Assembly (NCBI GenBank): GCA_914767715.1
Contig: OU612065.1
Location: forward strand, 6,574,001 to 6,634,000
Origin: Membranipora membranacea
Lineage: Eukaryota > Bryozoa > Gymnolaemata > Cheilostomatida > Membraniporidae
DNA length: 60,000 nt
Reading direction: 5' to 3'
Positions 1 through 11,177 of the stretch are shown piece by piece (positions within the stretch are counted from its first letter, which is position 1; every line of letters starts with the position of its first letter). Position numbers and translations under genes: made by a program. The notes beneath the pieces were generated by a model. It saw only the letters and a list, made by a program, of their open reading frames with translations. It was not told the origin of the DNA and made no database searches.

Positions 1-3000
1 AAAGAAGCCTGTTGTCTCATACTCACTAGAACAATGTCACAATCATCATTTTTATTATCACAGTAATGTATCAGCTGACAGCAGGAAGATAGTTAAGTGG
101 AATGTAGAAGACTCTTTCAGTTGGGTGAGGAAGCAGATGAACGCTTCATATGAGGATTATATAGAAAGACTATCACATTTACGGCGCCAGTGTCAGCCTC
201 ATATAAATGAAGCATCACGTTCAGGGATAGAAGGCATATGCAAGAAAATATACAATATAGCTAAAGATGACTGTAGTAAAATATGTTCTATGTGTGCCAA
301 ATTATGGAAGGAGAATATGATCGAAGGTAAGTGAACAAGTGATCAGCGACATGAATATAACCATTTTATATGGTTCAAGCTATGGTTCACTATTTTAATT
401 TATAATGGTTCACTATATCATATTATTGAATATGCTGTGATCTACATTTTGCTAACACCCTTTTCAAGTCAACTATTCGCAGGATGAACGGTTCCTTCCC
501 TACACGCTTGAATATTGACCAGCTCACGTTTACTCAACCTCATTACTTTGTAAAAAATGTCCACCTCAGTCAGTCAGTAACCCCTCAGTCAGTCAGTAAC
601 CCCTCAGTCAGTAACCAGTCAGTCAGTAACCCCTCAGTCAGTAACCCCTCAGTCAGTCAGTAACCCCTCAGTCAGTCAGTAACCCCTCAGCCAGTAACCC
701 CTCAGTCAGTAACCCCTCAGTCAGTAACCCCTCAGTCAGTAACCCCTAATCAAGCCAAAGTCACATGTTTAACTTTGATCAATGAAGTTTTTTCAGTGAA
801 GGAAATATAAATGGTGTGTCATGGTTGTCTGTTTCAGAGATAATATCAGAGCCTATGGGACTAGACCGAAAAGTATTCTGTTACCCTCGTCTGCTAGGTA
901 CTCCTTCTCCTCGATTACCTCGAGTTACTCACTCCACAGACAAAGATAAAGGTGTCACTTCACTCAAACATAACGAAGATGTCGTCAATATTAAATCACT
1001 CTACTTCTACAAACTAGTATGTTCATAGTCTAACTATCATTCTCTTGAATATCACTTGAAATGCATTATTTGTCTCCACCAAATACGATTGAATATTCTA
1101 CATTGTACTAAGCAGGACTCAGCATGGCATCTGCTCTCAATATATAAATTCAGTTCATCATATTGTCGGACATCATTTCTCGACCGTATGTGATGTTGAT
1201 CACAAACACTTCATAATGTTGCAATGTTTATGTATATTTGTTGTCAGGAACACTTATATAAACTTAGCTGCAAGGATGATCCGCGGTTTGAGCATTTCCT
1301 AGCCAGAGTTTGGTGTCTTCTACGTAGATATCAGGTTTGTTGAATTCTGCAGCGTATCATGCCATGACACACAGCTGTATCACGAAAAGTTGACTCACCA
1401 ATCTAGCTCATCTGTTCATATAGTCTCAATTTGTTCCAATTGAGACCTCAAAGGCAATGATGGCATTGTGTTTACTGACACCTTGGAGGTTTTGGTATCG
1501 TTTTGAAGCTCTTAGTCTAACTAAGATAACACTGGCAAGGTCTAAATTAGACTGTGGCCTCATTTCAAGGAATAAGCCATTGAGGGAGCAAAATTCTTCT
1601 CATATACTCTCATATACTCATATTGTCTCCCCTCACAGATCTTAGAGAAGACAACTCATCTAGTAAATCCCTTATGAGCAGTAGCCTCATTTCCTGAATT
1701 CTCAAATACACACCCCCATCTAAATGTTTATGATTCACATTGATTACTATGACTATGTAAACAAAGGCACGCTTAACCGCAGTTGATGTATTTTACGTGT
1801 TGTCATTATGGGCATTCCATCACGAGTGTGATTCATTCAATGGGCATACAGACAAAATAGAAAAATATTCTAAAGTCAATGATGGTATAACCAGAGACTA
1901 TAGATATCTATAGTCTCTGGTATAACATCATTCATTGTTACAACACCACAGTACATAGCAAACAGCAATTGTAAAGGGTGATTGTTCAAAGAGACCACAT
2001 TTGAAGCCTGGCCCTTTGATCTCTGCCTTCTCAGTGAAGCCCAGTGAGGGCAGATTTACTAAACATAACAAAATAAACAGCTGACTGATGACTATGACCA
2101 GAAATTTGTTTGGCGATTCATTTCTATTTCATAAATTGAGTGCACTTATGCCACACACACTTGCTGGGCAGAATTCTCAACAAATGGCTGCTAACTATAA
2201 CATTCCATCAGACTCTGAGGACAGTGAAGAGGATTATTTTTCAGCAGAGGAGGACATTAATTATGAGAATGGCAATATTTTAAAATGACGATAACACAAA
2301 TATGCTCTTTCCTGTATTTTCTTAGCAGGAAAATTTGTGTAAACAAACGCAGTCCATTGCCATACTCTGGATCTTGTGGCCAAGGGTATGCCGGGAATCC
2401 TGGACAGAGCATGCAAATTCGAGATGGTCCCATTACTAATTTTATGTGCGTTCAGGCCAAAATTTACAAGGCAAATGAGACTATAAAGCTGTAGCTCCAC
2501 GTAACGATTTTTACATCGATTTAGGGTCATGAGTGGTTAATCGGTGGATCTGCACGAGTGATTACTTGTGTTAAGTGGACATCGAACTTGTTGGTCTTTT
2601 GCCCGAGTGATCTGGACGTTCCTCTATGCTGATTGGTTGTTGATTGCTTGCTTCAATAAACACGTCATCTATCAAATCGTCACAGGCTATCAAAAATGGA
2701 GGAGTTGATAATATCCTCCTATTTATGATAAAAAAGACCATAACTACAAAGATAGGAGTGGTGCTGTAGTGAAAATATGGAAGGTAATAGCTGTATCACT
2801 TGGAAATGGAAGCTGTCCTGACATGACATCCATAGTATAGCATAGGAAAATCAATTTTACAGAAGAATGAAATTTTATTTGGTGAAGATTCTAAGTGACA
2901 AAGACCCGGATTTAATATGACATCTATATCCGGTCATTTGTTAACACGCCCATTAAATATCATTGGTCAATCGATTGAACTGAGGGAGTTAATTGGTCAA

Positions 3001-6000
3001 TCTAGGCACCTGATTTATTACCCCACTATGACTCACTAAACCATCGAGTACTAACTCATAGGCCTGTGTAGCAGTGTGAGATCGGCCTAGCATGTCTAGA
3101 CATGCCATCGGCCTGTGATTACATCGTTACGTGGAGCTACAGCTTTAAGCGGTGGTCCTCAGATCATTCTGCATTGCTCATGACAGTGGCCCATACCAAA
3201 GCTCATAATATGTAAACCTCAAAACATCATAATCATCCCACTATTGTTTCCTTCAGCTGATTTTGCCTCGAGTTAATCATCAATGATGATCGGTGTATAC
3301 AATGATGTTCTACAGTGTATACAATGATGATCGGGCTATCGAATAGGGTCCTTTGATGTAGGATTAATTGGAATAGTTACCTAACCACAACCTAATGTTT
3401 GTTTTACAAACATTGATATTTATTAGCGAGAGCATCATAATAGCTGGCAAACTCATTCATGGTTATCAAGTTGGCCCTCAGACTTGAATCGTGACTGAGC
3501 TGGCTCTTGACTGAGAGGGCAACTTCCAATTTAATTTTAAAATGTGCTGTATTCAGCAGGTTTTCAGTTTGTGGCCAACTCAGAAACTGGTGCTACATCC
3601 AAAAAATGCTATTTTTTTATCATTTTTTCATATTTTTTTACCCCTGCAAAGTCCAGAACCTCCAAGGTGTCGGTAATCCTTTAAGAAATTATGAAACCCT
3701 CCCTGATGAAACATAGTTTTTAACTAGGAATATAGAGTTGTCTAAACTTGTCTAGATAGGGGGCAACTCTTAAATAATTAGATCCATGCTGTTTTATACA
3801 GACTTACTATGGACTGCAGAAACACGAAGGCTTATCTCTTCAGGCAGCCCTGCCAGTACCAGTTTTTGAATGTCTGAACCGAGTATTTGGCGTGACGTTC
3901 GAATGCTTTGCCTCTCCATTTAACTCATACTATAGGCAATACAGCTCTGCTTTCTCGGACACTGACGGGTACTTTGGCTCTAGGGGGTGAGTGGATCAGA
4001 CAAGACAAGATGATCTATTTCCTTACATACGTACAACCATAACTGTCCAACAAACTTCCCTTACACTAAATGACAAAATACATAAATATTGTACAAAGAG
4101 AATATGTACAGACAAAGAACTGGGCAACCAAAATTGATCAACTTCACAATATTTATGCTATGATGATAGACATTTCTGGCTTCTGTAGCAATGTTCTTAG
4201 CAGTATTATAGTTATTATTGCATCTGGTACTGATAAATTTTTTGCATTATTTGTAGACCAATTCTAGACTTTAATCCAGTAGCAGGATCATTTGAAGCAA
4301 ATCCACCATTCAGTGAGGAATTGATGGAAGCCATGGTTAATCATTTTGAGGTAAGAATAATTTATGCAAGTTGTGTTTAATACCTTTTCCATCCCATGAT
4401 CGTTTTGCAACACTCATTACACAAACTTTTCAGTCTATTCTGAACTGTCCCGTCCATATGTATACTAGTAGTTGGTATGTAGTCACAAAATCTTCGAAGG
4501 CAGCTCACTGACCACTTGCAGTCAAGAACTTACATCAATATCAAAAACTAATTCACTTTAAAATATTCCATGTCCATTTGACATCCACTAGTAATGTCTG
4601 CTAAAACTTACTGCCTCATTATAGTTCCATATTTTATTTTCAGTTTAGGTTTGAGACAATGTTTATCAATTGATTGTTTTACCTTTTACATAACGTATCA
4701 AACATTAGATAATGTTTCTTTGAGCAAATTAATTCCGATTTTAGTCTAACAATTTCCTAGTAAAATGTAGCATATCAGGGACATGGTGTTACATAGTTAT
4801 TATGTGTGCGGTAAATTCTTATTTTAGAATTTATTGGAGAAGTCAGATGAGCCATTATCATTTGTTGTTTTTCTTCCTGAGTGGCGAGACCCTCCTACTA
4901 AAGCTCTAATCAGGCTTGAATCTAGCAGGTATGCCAATAAATCCAACTGTTATTTGTTGTATTTCGCATTTAGATTGTTTTGAAATTATGAGTTCTGCAA
5001 AATGTCGAGATAGATAAGTAAATGTTAATTAGGCTCTCATGTAGTTCCTGCCGCAGTGGACAAGTGGTTGCGATGTTTTTCTCTTAGCTTGAGCTCCCTA
5101 CCTTCAGGTTCATTCATTAAATACATTCTGGCTACTGGCCACACTCTGTGTCAATGATCTGAGTCTATATTGACGGGGCGTTTCTTTGTCTTAGATTGTT
5201 TTATTGCAGACACGTGCCTGTCATTAGCATTCTGCAGGCACCTGTCTAAAGTGTTCTCTTTGATATATGATATACCACTCGGCAGAGCATTTAGAAATGT
5301 TTAATGTGCTGCCGATATAAATCTAATTGTTTTTTTGTGAATTTGTACACGAAAATAACCCCTTAATGATTTTAAAGTATTTTCCGATCATTTCCTTCCT
5401 TTTCGTATCTATCAGAAAAGTATTTGTCAAAATATGCATTTGAACTGATGTGGAAGAAATTCTGCAATGCTATGAAATGCCGATCTATATGCCACCTGTT
5501 GGCAGCATATCTACTGTATGATTAAGTCATTCTTCACACATCTCAGCGTAATTACCTTGTGATTTTGCCACACTGATTGCTTTTAGATATAAGAGGAAAC
5601 AGTTTGTAGTTCCTGCTTATGAGCATGAGTACAGACACGGGTTTCAACATCTATGTGCTGAGTGAGTAGTGAATATAAGTATTCAGTTTTGTGTATATAA
5701 CTGTCAATGAACACATTGCCATGTTGACCAAAACTCATCCAAAGACGTTATGAAATTTATTCTGTTCTTTTTCATCATAAATTGGAGATCTAAAGAAGCT
5801 TTGGATTAATTTTGTAGGAAATGAGCAGCTTTCGGTTGAGCCTGCTGCTTATTTAATTGCCACTGCCTTTTGTTGTGCCATTAATAAGTATTTAGTAATG
5901 AACACTTAATGGCTATCTAGTTTAAGTCTTAACAGACACTTGTTATGATGAACTCTGTGTATATAGAGGATAGGTACATTAGCATGCTTTCAAAGCTAAT

Positions 6001-6549
6001 GAATACCATGCCATGCATCCGCTGCTCTCACACGCTGCTCTCACACTCTGCTCTCAAACAAGGGTACGCAGGCTGTGATCTGATAATGGACTTGTGGAAA
6101 TGTGAAGGCTTGTCTGAAATTAGATCATCTATCTGCTCAGAATTACCTGACCCACTGCTCAACAGTTTATCGACATAAAAAAATAGGACGTACAGGTGTG
6201 CTAACCCATCAGAAGGGCGTATTCAGACAAAAAACGGGCCATCATGTCACATCCTCAGGTTTACTGAGTTAACTTATTGTAGATAAATCAATGACACAGT
6301 ATTTGCAAGAAGTAATTTCTACTCATATGTGCATGCATGTGGTTCATTCATAATTTCTATGATTGTTTTAGTGAGGAGATGAACATCCGGTCCTCTCACG
6401 GTACTCTGGTTGTGTTTCTACAAAACGATGGCGGGTTTGAGAAGTGGGGACCGACTCCTGAGAGACTCTCTGAGTTAGCCTTATCATTCCAAGCTGCCAA
6501 ACGATCTGCAGAATCAAATCAAGCAGCCTCAAAACCGACAAACAACTAG
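1..6549 (+). CDS. PCIF1: PCIF1/CAPAM cap-adjacent adenosine N6-methyltransferase, 3' part
   Basis: PCIF1 methylates the N6 position of 2'-O-methyladenosine next to the mRNA cap and binds the phosphorylated RNA polymerase II tail through an N-terminal WW domain. Eight exons are visible: 1-326, 838-1016, 1248-1334, 3802-3986, 4257-4350, 4828-4928, 5587-5661 and 6372-6549. All have AG/GT borders and agreeing phases. The exon at 4257 carries the catalytic motif NPPF (in [20 protein letters not shown]), and the next carries [16 protein letters not shown], both typical of the family. The third exon holds [13 protein letters not shown] and the last [19 protein letters not shown]. The first exon is open to the window edge, so the WW domain and start codon lie outside. 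The C-terminal tail after the GPTPERL block is short and Ser/Ala/Asn-rich. Introns hold a minisatellite, a MITE and a SINE-like unit. The gene converges on the Scratch gene. Confidence 0.93.
565..748. repeat. Minisatellite, CCCTCAGTCAGTAAC unit
   Basis: About eleven head-to-tail copies of a 15-bp unit (CCCTCAGTCAGTAAC) occur here, some lengthened to 19 bp by one extra CAGT. The array lies wholly inside a PCIF1 intron. One unit carries a C for T change (CAGCCAG) and one lost the CCCT, so the array is imperfect. Confidence 0.9.
1878..1931. repeat. Short palindrome in PCIF1 intron
   Basis: CCAGAGACTATAGA is followed directly by TATCTATAGTCTCTGG, and the flanks TGATGGTATAA and TATAACATCA extend the symmetry with small mismatches. 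This is either a solo hairpin or a very small MITE. Confidence 0.6.
2088..2288 (+). pseudogene. Acidic Ser/Glu-rich ORF, possible transposase remnant
   Basis: This 66-codon open frame sits in a PCIF1 intron and contains the run [16 protein letters not shown]. Acidic N-termini of this kind are seen in piggyBac-type transposases, but no catalytic domain follows; a MITE starts 200 bp downstream. It could equally be a chance ORF. Function unknown. Confidence 0.18.
2484..3147. mobile_element. MITE, about 660 bp, TA target duplication
   Basis: Inverted termini AAGCTGTAGCTCCACGTAAC (continuing GAT) lie at 2486-2508 and 3123-3145, both flanked by TA. The interior has no ORF of note. It lies in the long PCIF1 intron between the exons at 1248 and 3802. 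A TA duplication is usual for Tc1/mariner-type elements, but the superfamily is not established. Confidence 0.75.
5046..5165 (+). repeat. tRNA-derived SINE-like segment in PCIF1 intron
   Basis: GTGGACAAGTGGTTGCGA resembles a pol III A box, and about 45 bp later CAGGTTCATTC resembles a decayed B box. The tail (GCTACTGGCCACACTCTGTG and on) is not tRNA-like. This is the layout of a tRNA-headed SINE. No poly-A or target duplication was identified. Confidence 0.4.
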
Positions 6550-7224
6550 GTATTGGTGTTGGATGGTGCCTGAGTGCGCCACATATTTCCAACATGATTT
6601 TGCTTTTGTTCAATATAAGCTGTATGATACAGCTTGAACACTTTGTTGTATATATTTTGTATTATAGATATTGTATGTCACATGTACATAGCATTTAAAT
6701 TAAGAAGCTAATTTCTGTGGATGTTATATGCTAAGTTTGCAATGGTTTTAGGCTTTTGTTAGTGTTTATTTTATTGTAGAAACGAACTGCTATCTGTCCG
6801 AATTTTCTAATCAGTAATCAAGCGCTTGCAGTAATCAAATTATACCTATTTCACGTGTATACCTATTTTACTTAAATTATTTTTGATAAAAACGAATGCA
6901 TTTTTAAATTTGACACGGTAGTATGCTGTTGAATGGATGCTGTATTTGAATTAATGATGATATCAACAATATACAATTACAAGAATGAGATTCATAATCC
7001 AACTTCCTATGTTATGAATAGTTATTGAATACTATGGGAAATTCAAAAATGATATAATATGAATATGTATTTATATATTAGTTTTTGCTCTCAGCTACAT
7101 ACAAAATGAAAAACGTTACCCCACCAGTCTAAAATGATCTCTACTGCACGGTTAGATGAAAATAATAAATAAAAATAATGCATAAAAGAATGAACACAAT
7201 GGCTTTTGATAAGATAGTTCATAT
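6550..7224. other. Convergent intergenic region, PCIF1 / Scratch 3' ends
   Basis: This is AT-rich DNA between two stop codons that face each other. TTTATT motifs near 6765 could be polyadenylation signals for the - strand gene. AATAAATAAA near 7169 could serve PCIF1, in which case the two 3' UTRs overlap. No coding exon seen. Confidence 0.5.
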
Positions 7225-8379
7225 TTAACTGCTCCTCTTCTGAGTTTTCTTACACGATGCCTCCTCATGTTTGTATAGATAACTTTTGAGAGCAAATGAT
7301 TTTCCGCAGGTTTGACACTCAAATGGTTTCTCACTCGAGTGTGTCTGTACATGGGCTCTCAAGTTTGATTTGTCTGCAAAAGATTTTCCGCACTTGGAAC
7401 AATTAAAAGGTTTCTCGCCGGTGTGTGTGCGTAGATGACCTTGTAATAACCAGGGTCTAGAGAATGACTTACCACAGATTTTACAAACACAGCACTGGCT
7501 ATGTGTTCTCATATGCATACTAAATGCTGGCATTGAGACATAGACTTTGCCACACTGTGGGCAGCTGCGAGCCTTGCGATCGTTGACACTGCGGTGTATT
7601 TGTTTGTGACGGGCGAGATTACTAGAGGTACTATACCGCTTACCACAATCTGAGCAAATATGCTGCCCATCAGGCTGCTCTACTGGTGATTCTGGTTGGA
7701 TGTTAATATCAGCGACGGTTTCTGGTTCTTTTACTGTTTTTCTGAGATCAGTCTTGCCGTTTTCTTGTGGTAGCACATTTACAGATGAAGCGATTTTGTG
7801 TACCTCCGTTGGGATGCCATCAATGAACTTGAGGGGTATTGGTTTTAACACCTGAATTTTTTTGTCAACAGTGCTTTGTCCTGGATTTTGTGGCGGAGAG
7901 GCGCATCTTGACGGGGACCAACTTTGTTGGCTCACGGTATCAGTCTTATCCGCGGACCCATTGCTTAGACTGTCAGTTTGCAATGGTTCTGTGATGTAAG
8001 GGATATTTCTGTAGAGCTTAGCAAGTGCCATCAATGTGGAATATGACTGGATAGCATTAGTGGTATTCGGCATACCTCTGTATAAATTAGATATGAAACC
8101 CATATTACCGGCCTGATATGGCCACGACAGCTGAAAACGTCCATCTAGAAGACAAAACCAAGCAATAGTTATTTAAACAATACACCGAACCTAAAGAGAA
8201 AATGTCAGGAATGCGGGAGTAACAAAACCCGACACAGTTTACAACAAAAAAGCACAAAAAAACACAATTTGAGGCACTCTTACTTTTATCAAAGTATATT
8301 GTCAAGGTGTTTGATCTTATAGCTTACCTCCATGGATGTTTTCGTATCTCTTGTTTGTAAGTAGGAATGACTTTGGCAT
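7225..8379 (-). CDS. scrt: Scratch/Snail-family C2H2 zinc-finger repressor with SNAG peptide
   Basis: This is a nuclear transcriptional repressor of the Snail superfamily that binds E-box-like sites. Exon 1 codes from 8379 to 8328 and exon 2 from 8144 to 7225, giving 323 aa. Exon 1 encodes [17 protein letters not shown], a SNAG repression peptide (family form MPRSFLVK), and ends in the donor GTAAGC. Exon 2 starts after a pyrimidine tract ending CTTCTAG. Five zinc fingers occupy about residues 179-315. Finger 1 has [16 protein letters not shown] and finger 2 [17 protein letters not shown], both Scratch signatures. Finger 3 has [20 protein letters not shown], shared across the superfamily. Finger 5 is CCHC and ends [14 protein letters not shown]. 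Scratch is favoured over Snail by the finger count and fingers 1, 2 and 5. The 183-bp intron separates the SNAG exon from everything else. The MOCS2 stop codon lies about 600 bp upstream on the same strand. Confidence 0.92.
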
Positions 8380-8981
8380 TATTAGAAAATCGCCAACCAC
8401 CTGTTGGAACCTTACGTGGGAGCAACTAGCCTGCTCAGCGCCTCATCAAGTACTGAGGAACAAAGTAACTCAACAAGTGGTGTACACTCAACATCATTAC
8501 CTTCATCCCGTTCATTTATTGCAGCACTGCCTGTTAGCTGCCGTAGCACTCTTTGTTTTAGGCTAATACCTTCCAATTAGTAATGAAGTAATCACATCAT
8601 AGACCATGAATAAATAAAAGTGATTTGATTCATATAAGTTGAGTCTGTCTGCTGCTGCCATATTAGGCCCATACTGGTCTGTGTGAAATTTACAGACAGG
8701 CATTTCTAATGTCAGTGACACACTTCAGTAATTAATTGCCCTTGTGAATGATTAACAGAGTCCGGTGGCTAACAGAAAGAAAACCAGTTTCTTGTATTTC
8801 ATCAGTAATCATCAAAACCACTAAGATTTAATTTACTCGCAGAATTAAAAGTAAAGGTCTCTTTACAAAGACATGTGCATTGCCATTATTACATCATTAG
8901 AATTATATAGAAAAGTTTCATCACAAAAAATTCAAGGAATGAAATGAAAACTTTCAGACACCCGAACAATGATATATGTAT
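8380..8981 (-). promoter_or_regulatory. Upstream region of Scratch gene
   Basis: About 600 bp separate the Scratch start codon from the end of MOCS2B on the same strand, so this interval should contain the Scratch 5' UTR, its core promoter and the MOCS2 3' UTR. No TATA box or clear motif could be assigned, and no further coding exon is seen. Confidence 0.4.
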
Positions 8982-11168
8982 TTATGAGTTGTGGTGCTGT
9001 ATCCTTGTGAACCCTTTATTGCTCTTCCACTCACTGTCCTCATTCTTGTAAACCTCCTGAAAAAATTGTATTTAGTTTATCATACTAGATGAGAATGACA
9101 GTCATCATGGGATGAGATCATGCAGAATTTACGTCAGCACAGATATTCGTATTAGGATGTGAAAGTGACATGACCTAAGGACTAACCACTGTCAGCGCTG
9201 TAAATAATATTATAGTGAATAGCAGGAATTAAGTGTGCCATCGAGTTAAAGGGATTTTCACTAATTGTAATAGTAATAGGGCCCCAAAAAGTCATCATGT
9301 AGGCTGTTTATATTTTAATATTGCGGTTAATAGCCATAGTGATGACATTATATGGCAATCTTTTTAATTAATTTCGTTTTCAATGAAGGAATGCTTAGAC
9401 AGGAAGATGTTTAAAATTGAAATATTCTTTGCAAAGAAAGAGGCAGGGTTGGGTTGTTTACAGTTTACATGAATAAAAACACTTCAAGACAAGAACCATC
9501 ACAATATTTTCCTTGCCACAAAAATTTTAGTTAATTGGGACTTTTTCTTAATAGCTCACAGCCGGATAATATATTATATGGTAGTATCACAGTTTTCTAA
9601 ACCTATAAAATTAGTGCAACACAAAATTAATTTTCAGTTATGATATGCAAGGCAAATCATTAGGCTCACACGGTTTCTTCACAGACACATTTATGTACTT
9701 GGAATATAACAAATCATGTCTATTATACCAACTGGTGGTACCAAGGATTTCAAGAGAAGTCCTTGGTGGTACACGCTTCGTTCGCTGACTATTTCTACAG
9801 GGTTAGACAACTCCACTGTAGCTCGAATTTTCACATATATAATGTGATCCGCTAGCAGCAGAGTGGACACATACCAATATGTATGTAAATCTGTCAATGA
9901 TTAATGATCACATTCACTTTTAGGCAAATAACCAGAGTTAGTGTTTATCTCTCCTTTACGATAACAAATCACCATCATCTCTAAGCGGTGTTACCTTTTT
10001 CCATATGGGAACAGTAGCCTTGAGAGTATCTATACAGTATTCCACTGCTTGTAGAGCGTTTTTCCTATGTGGAGATGACACAGCTATGATAACACTGGTT
10101 TCACAAACAGGAACAACCCTGAAAGAGAATACAAATTCTAAATTGTGTGATTATAATGTATAAGTACAGGGTGGAGTGTGTAAGGTCTTAAATGCAGTCC
10201 CATTGCTCTTCATAGTATTTGTTTTCCCTTGGTTGGTAATTCTGAAATGCCGTCTCACTGTCTTTGATTTGTGATTTGGGTGCTTGTAAAATGTAAATAT
10301 GACCAAAGGACAATTATGTATTGTACATATATCTACAGCACTACTCAGTTAGACCCGGGAAAAGGAATAGGCCAGATCTAATAGACCTAACATAAAAGTT
10401 ATACTTTTCAGTCTATATTCAGGTCCTTGCCTTTGCACCCCTGACGGTGGAGGGCATAACCTATGTGATAACTATGTAATACTTTGAAATTTTGAATGCC
10501 TGCTTATAATGTATATGGTATAGTAAAATAAAGGTTCGTTGCACACATACTATGTGTACATATGTAGCTGTATGATTACAAACAGAGACACAGTATCTGA
10601 ACCTTTTATCTCTTCTTTAAGCTATTGAGTAAATATGCTTACCCTAGTCGATGAGCGATTGCTATCCTGCCTATATCACTCCATTTCAACCTCATATCAG
10701 CAAAAATTTTCAGAAACTCCTTCACAGCCATATTTGTGTAACATTCATATTCCAACCTGTGTACAACTTTACCTTCAAAGTTGTCCCTTGTTGTTCCTAC
10801 ACAACATAAGATATATAGATAATATGAAGTTTCACAGATATGGTGTAGCAAGGTGAATAAATCAAACAGTCTTCTTTCATCTCAATGTCCAAAGGATCAA
10901 CATCGTCAGATCTTGATTAATTGACAAAGGGACATATCCCAACTTATGTGGGCGTTGTGTAGACAAGCCAACTGGATAGATGGGACAAAGTATTTGCAAT
11001 TTGCTAGAAACTCCAAATTCAAATTTTACCTAAAAATGTAGAGATAGCACCACATTGAGGTAGAGCGACTGTTTCAGTCAATGCTTGTAAGTCTAATTTA
11101 TCGTGAGTTATTTGGATCATATCCCCAGTCTTTTCATCAGCTACTCTGGTATGTTTATTTGTCTCCAT
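8982..11168 (-). CDS. MOCS2B: Molybdopterin synthase large (catalytic) subunit, MoaE-like
   Basis: This subunit transfers sulfur from the thiocarboxylated small subunit to precursor Z (cyclic pyranopterin monophosphate) to make molybdopterin, in the cytosol. Four coding exons (11168-11030, 10796-10643, 10118-9995, 9056-8982) splice in phase to 163 aa. Family landmarks in order: [10 protein letters not shown], then [32 protein letters not shown], and [20 protein letters not shown] followed by TVPIWKKEVY, which carries the active-site lysines. The start ATG lies 9 nt after the MOCS2A stop, on the same exon and in the same frame. Translation therefore needs alternative splicing, reinitiation or leaky scanning, as known for animal MOCS2. 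The gene stands head-to-tail with Scratch. Confidence 0.94.
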
Positions 11169-11177
11169 GGCTGGATT

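Noticed and set aside
565-748. CRISPR array or telomeric repeat
   Set aside because: There are no unique spacers between repeats, the unit is 15 bp, and it lacks a canonical telomere hexamer. It is a minisatellite in an animal intron.
5945-6178. 77-codon + strand ORF in the last PCIF1 intron
   Set aside because: The exons at 5587 and 6372 join in phase without it and match the family, so it is not a PCIF1 exon.
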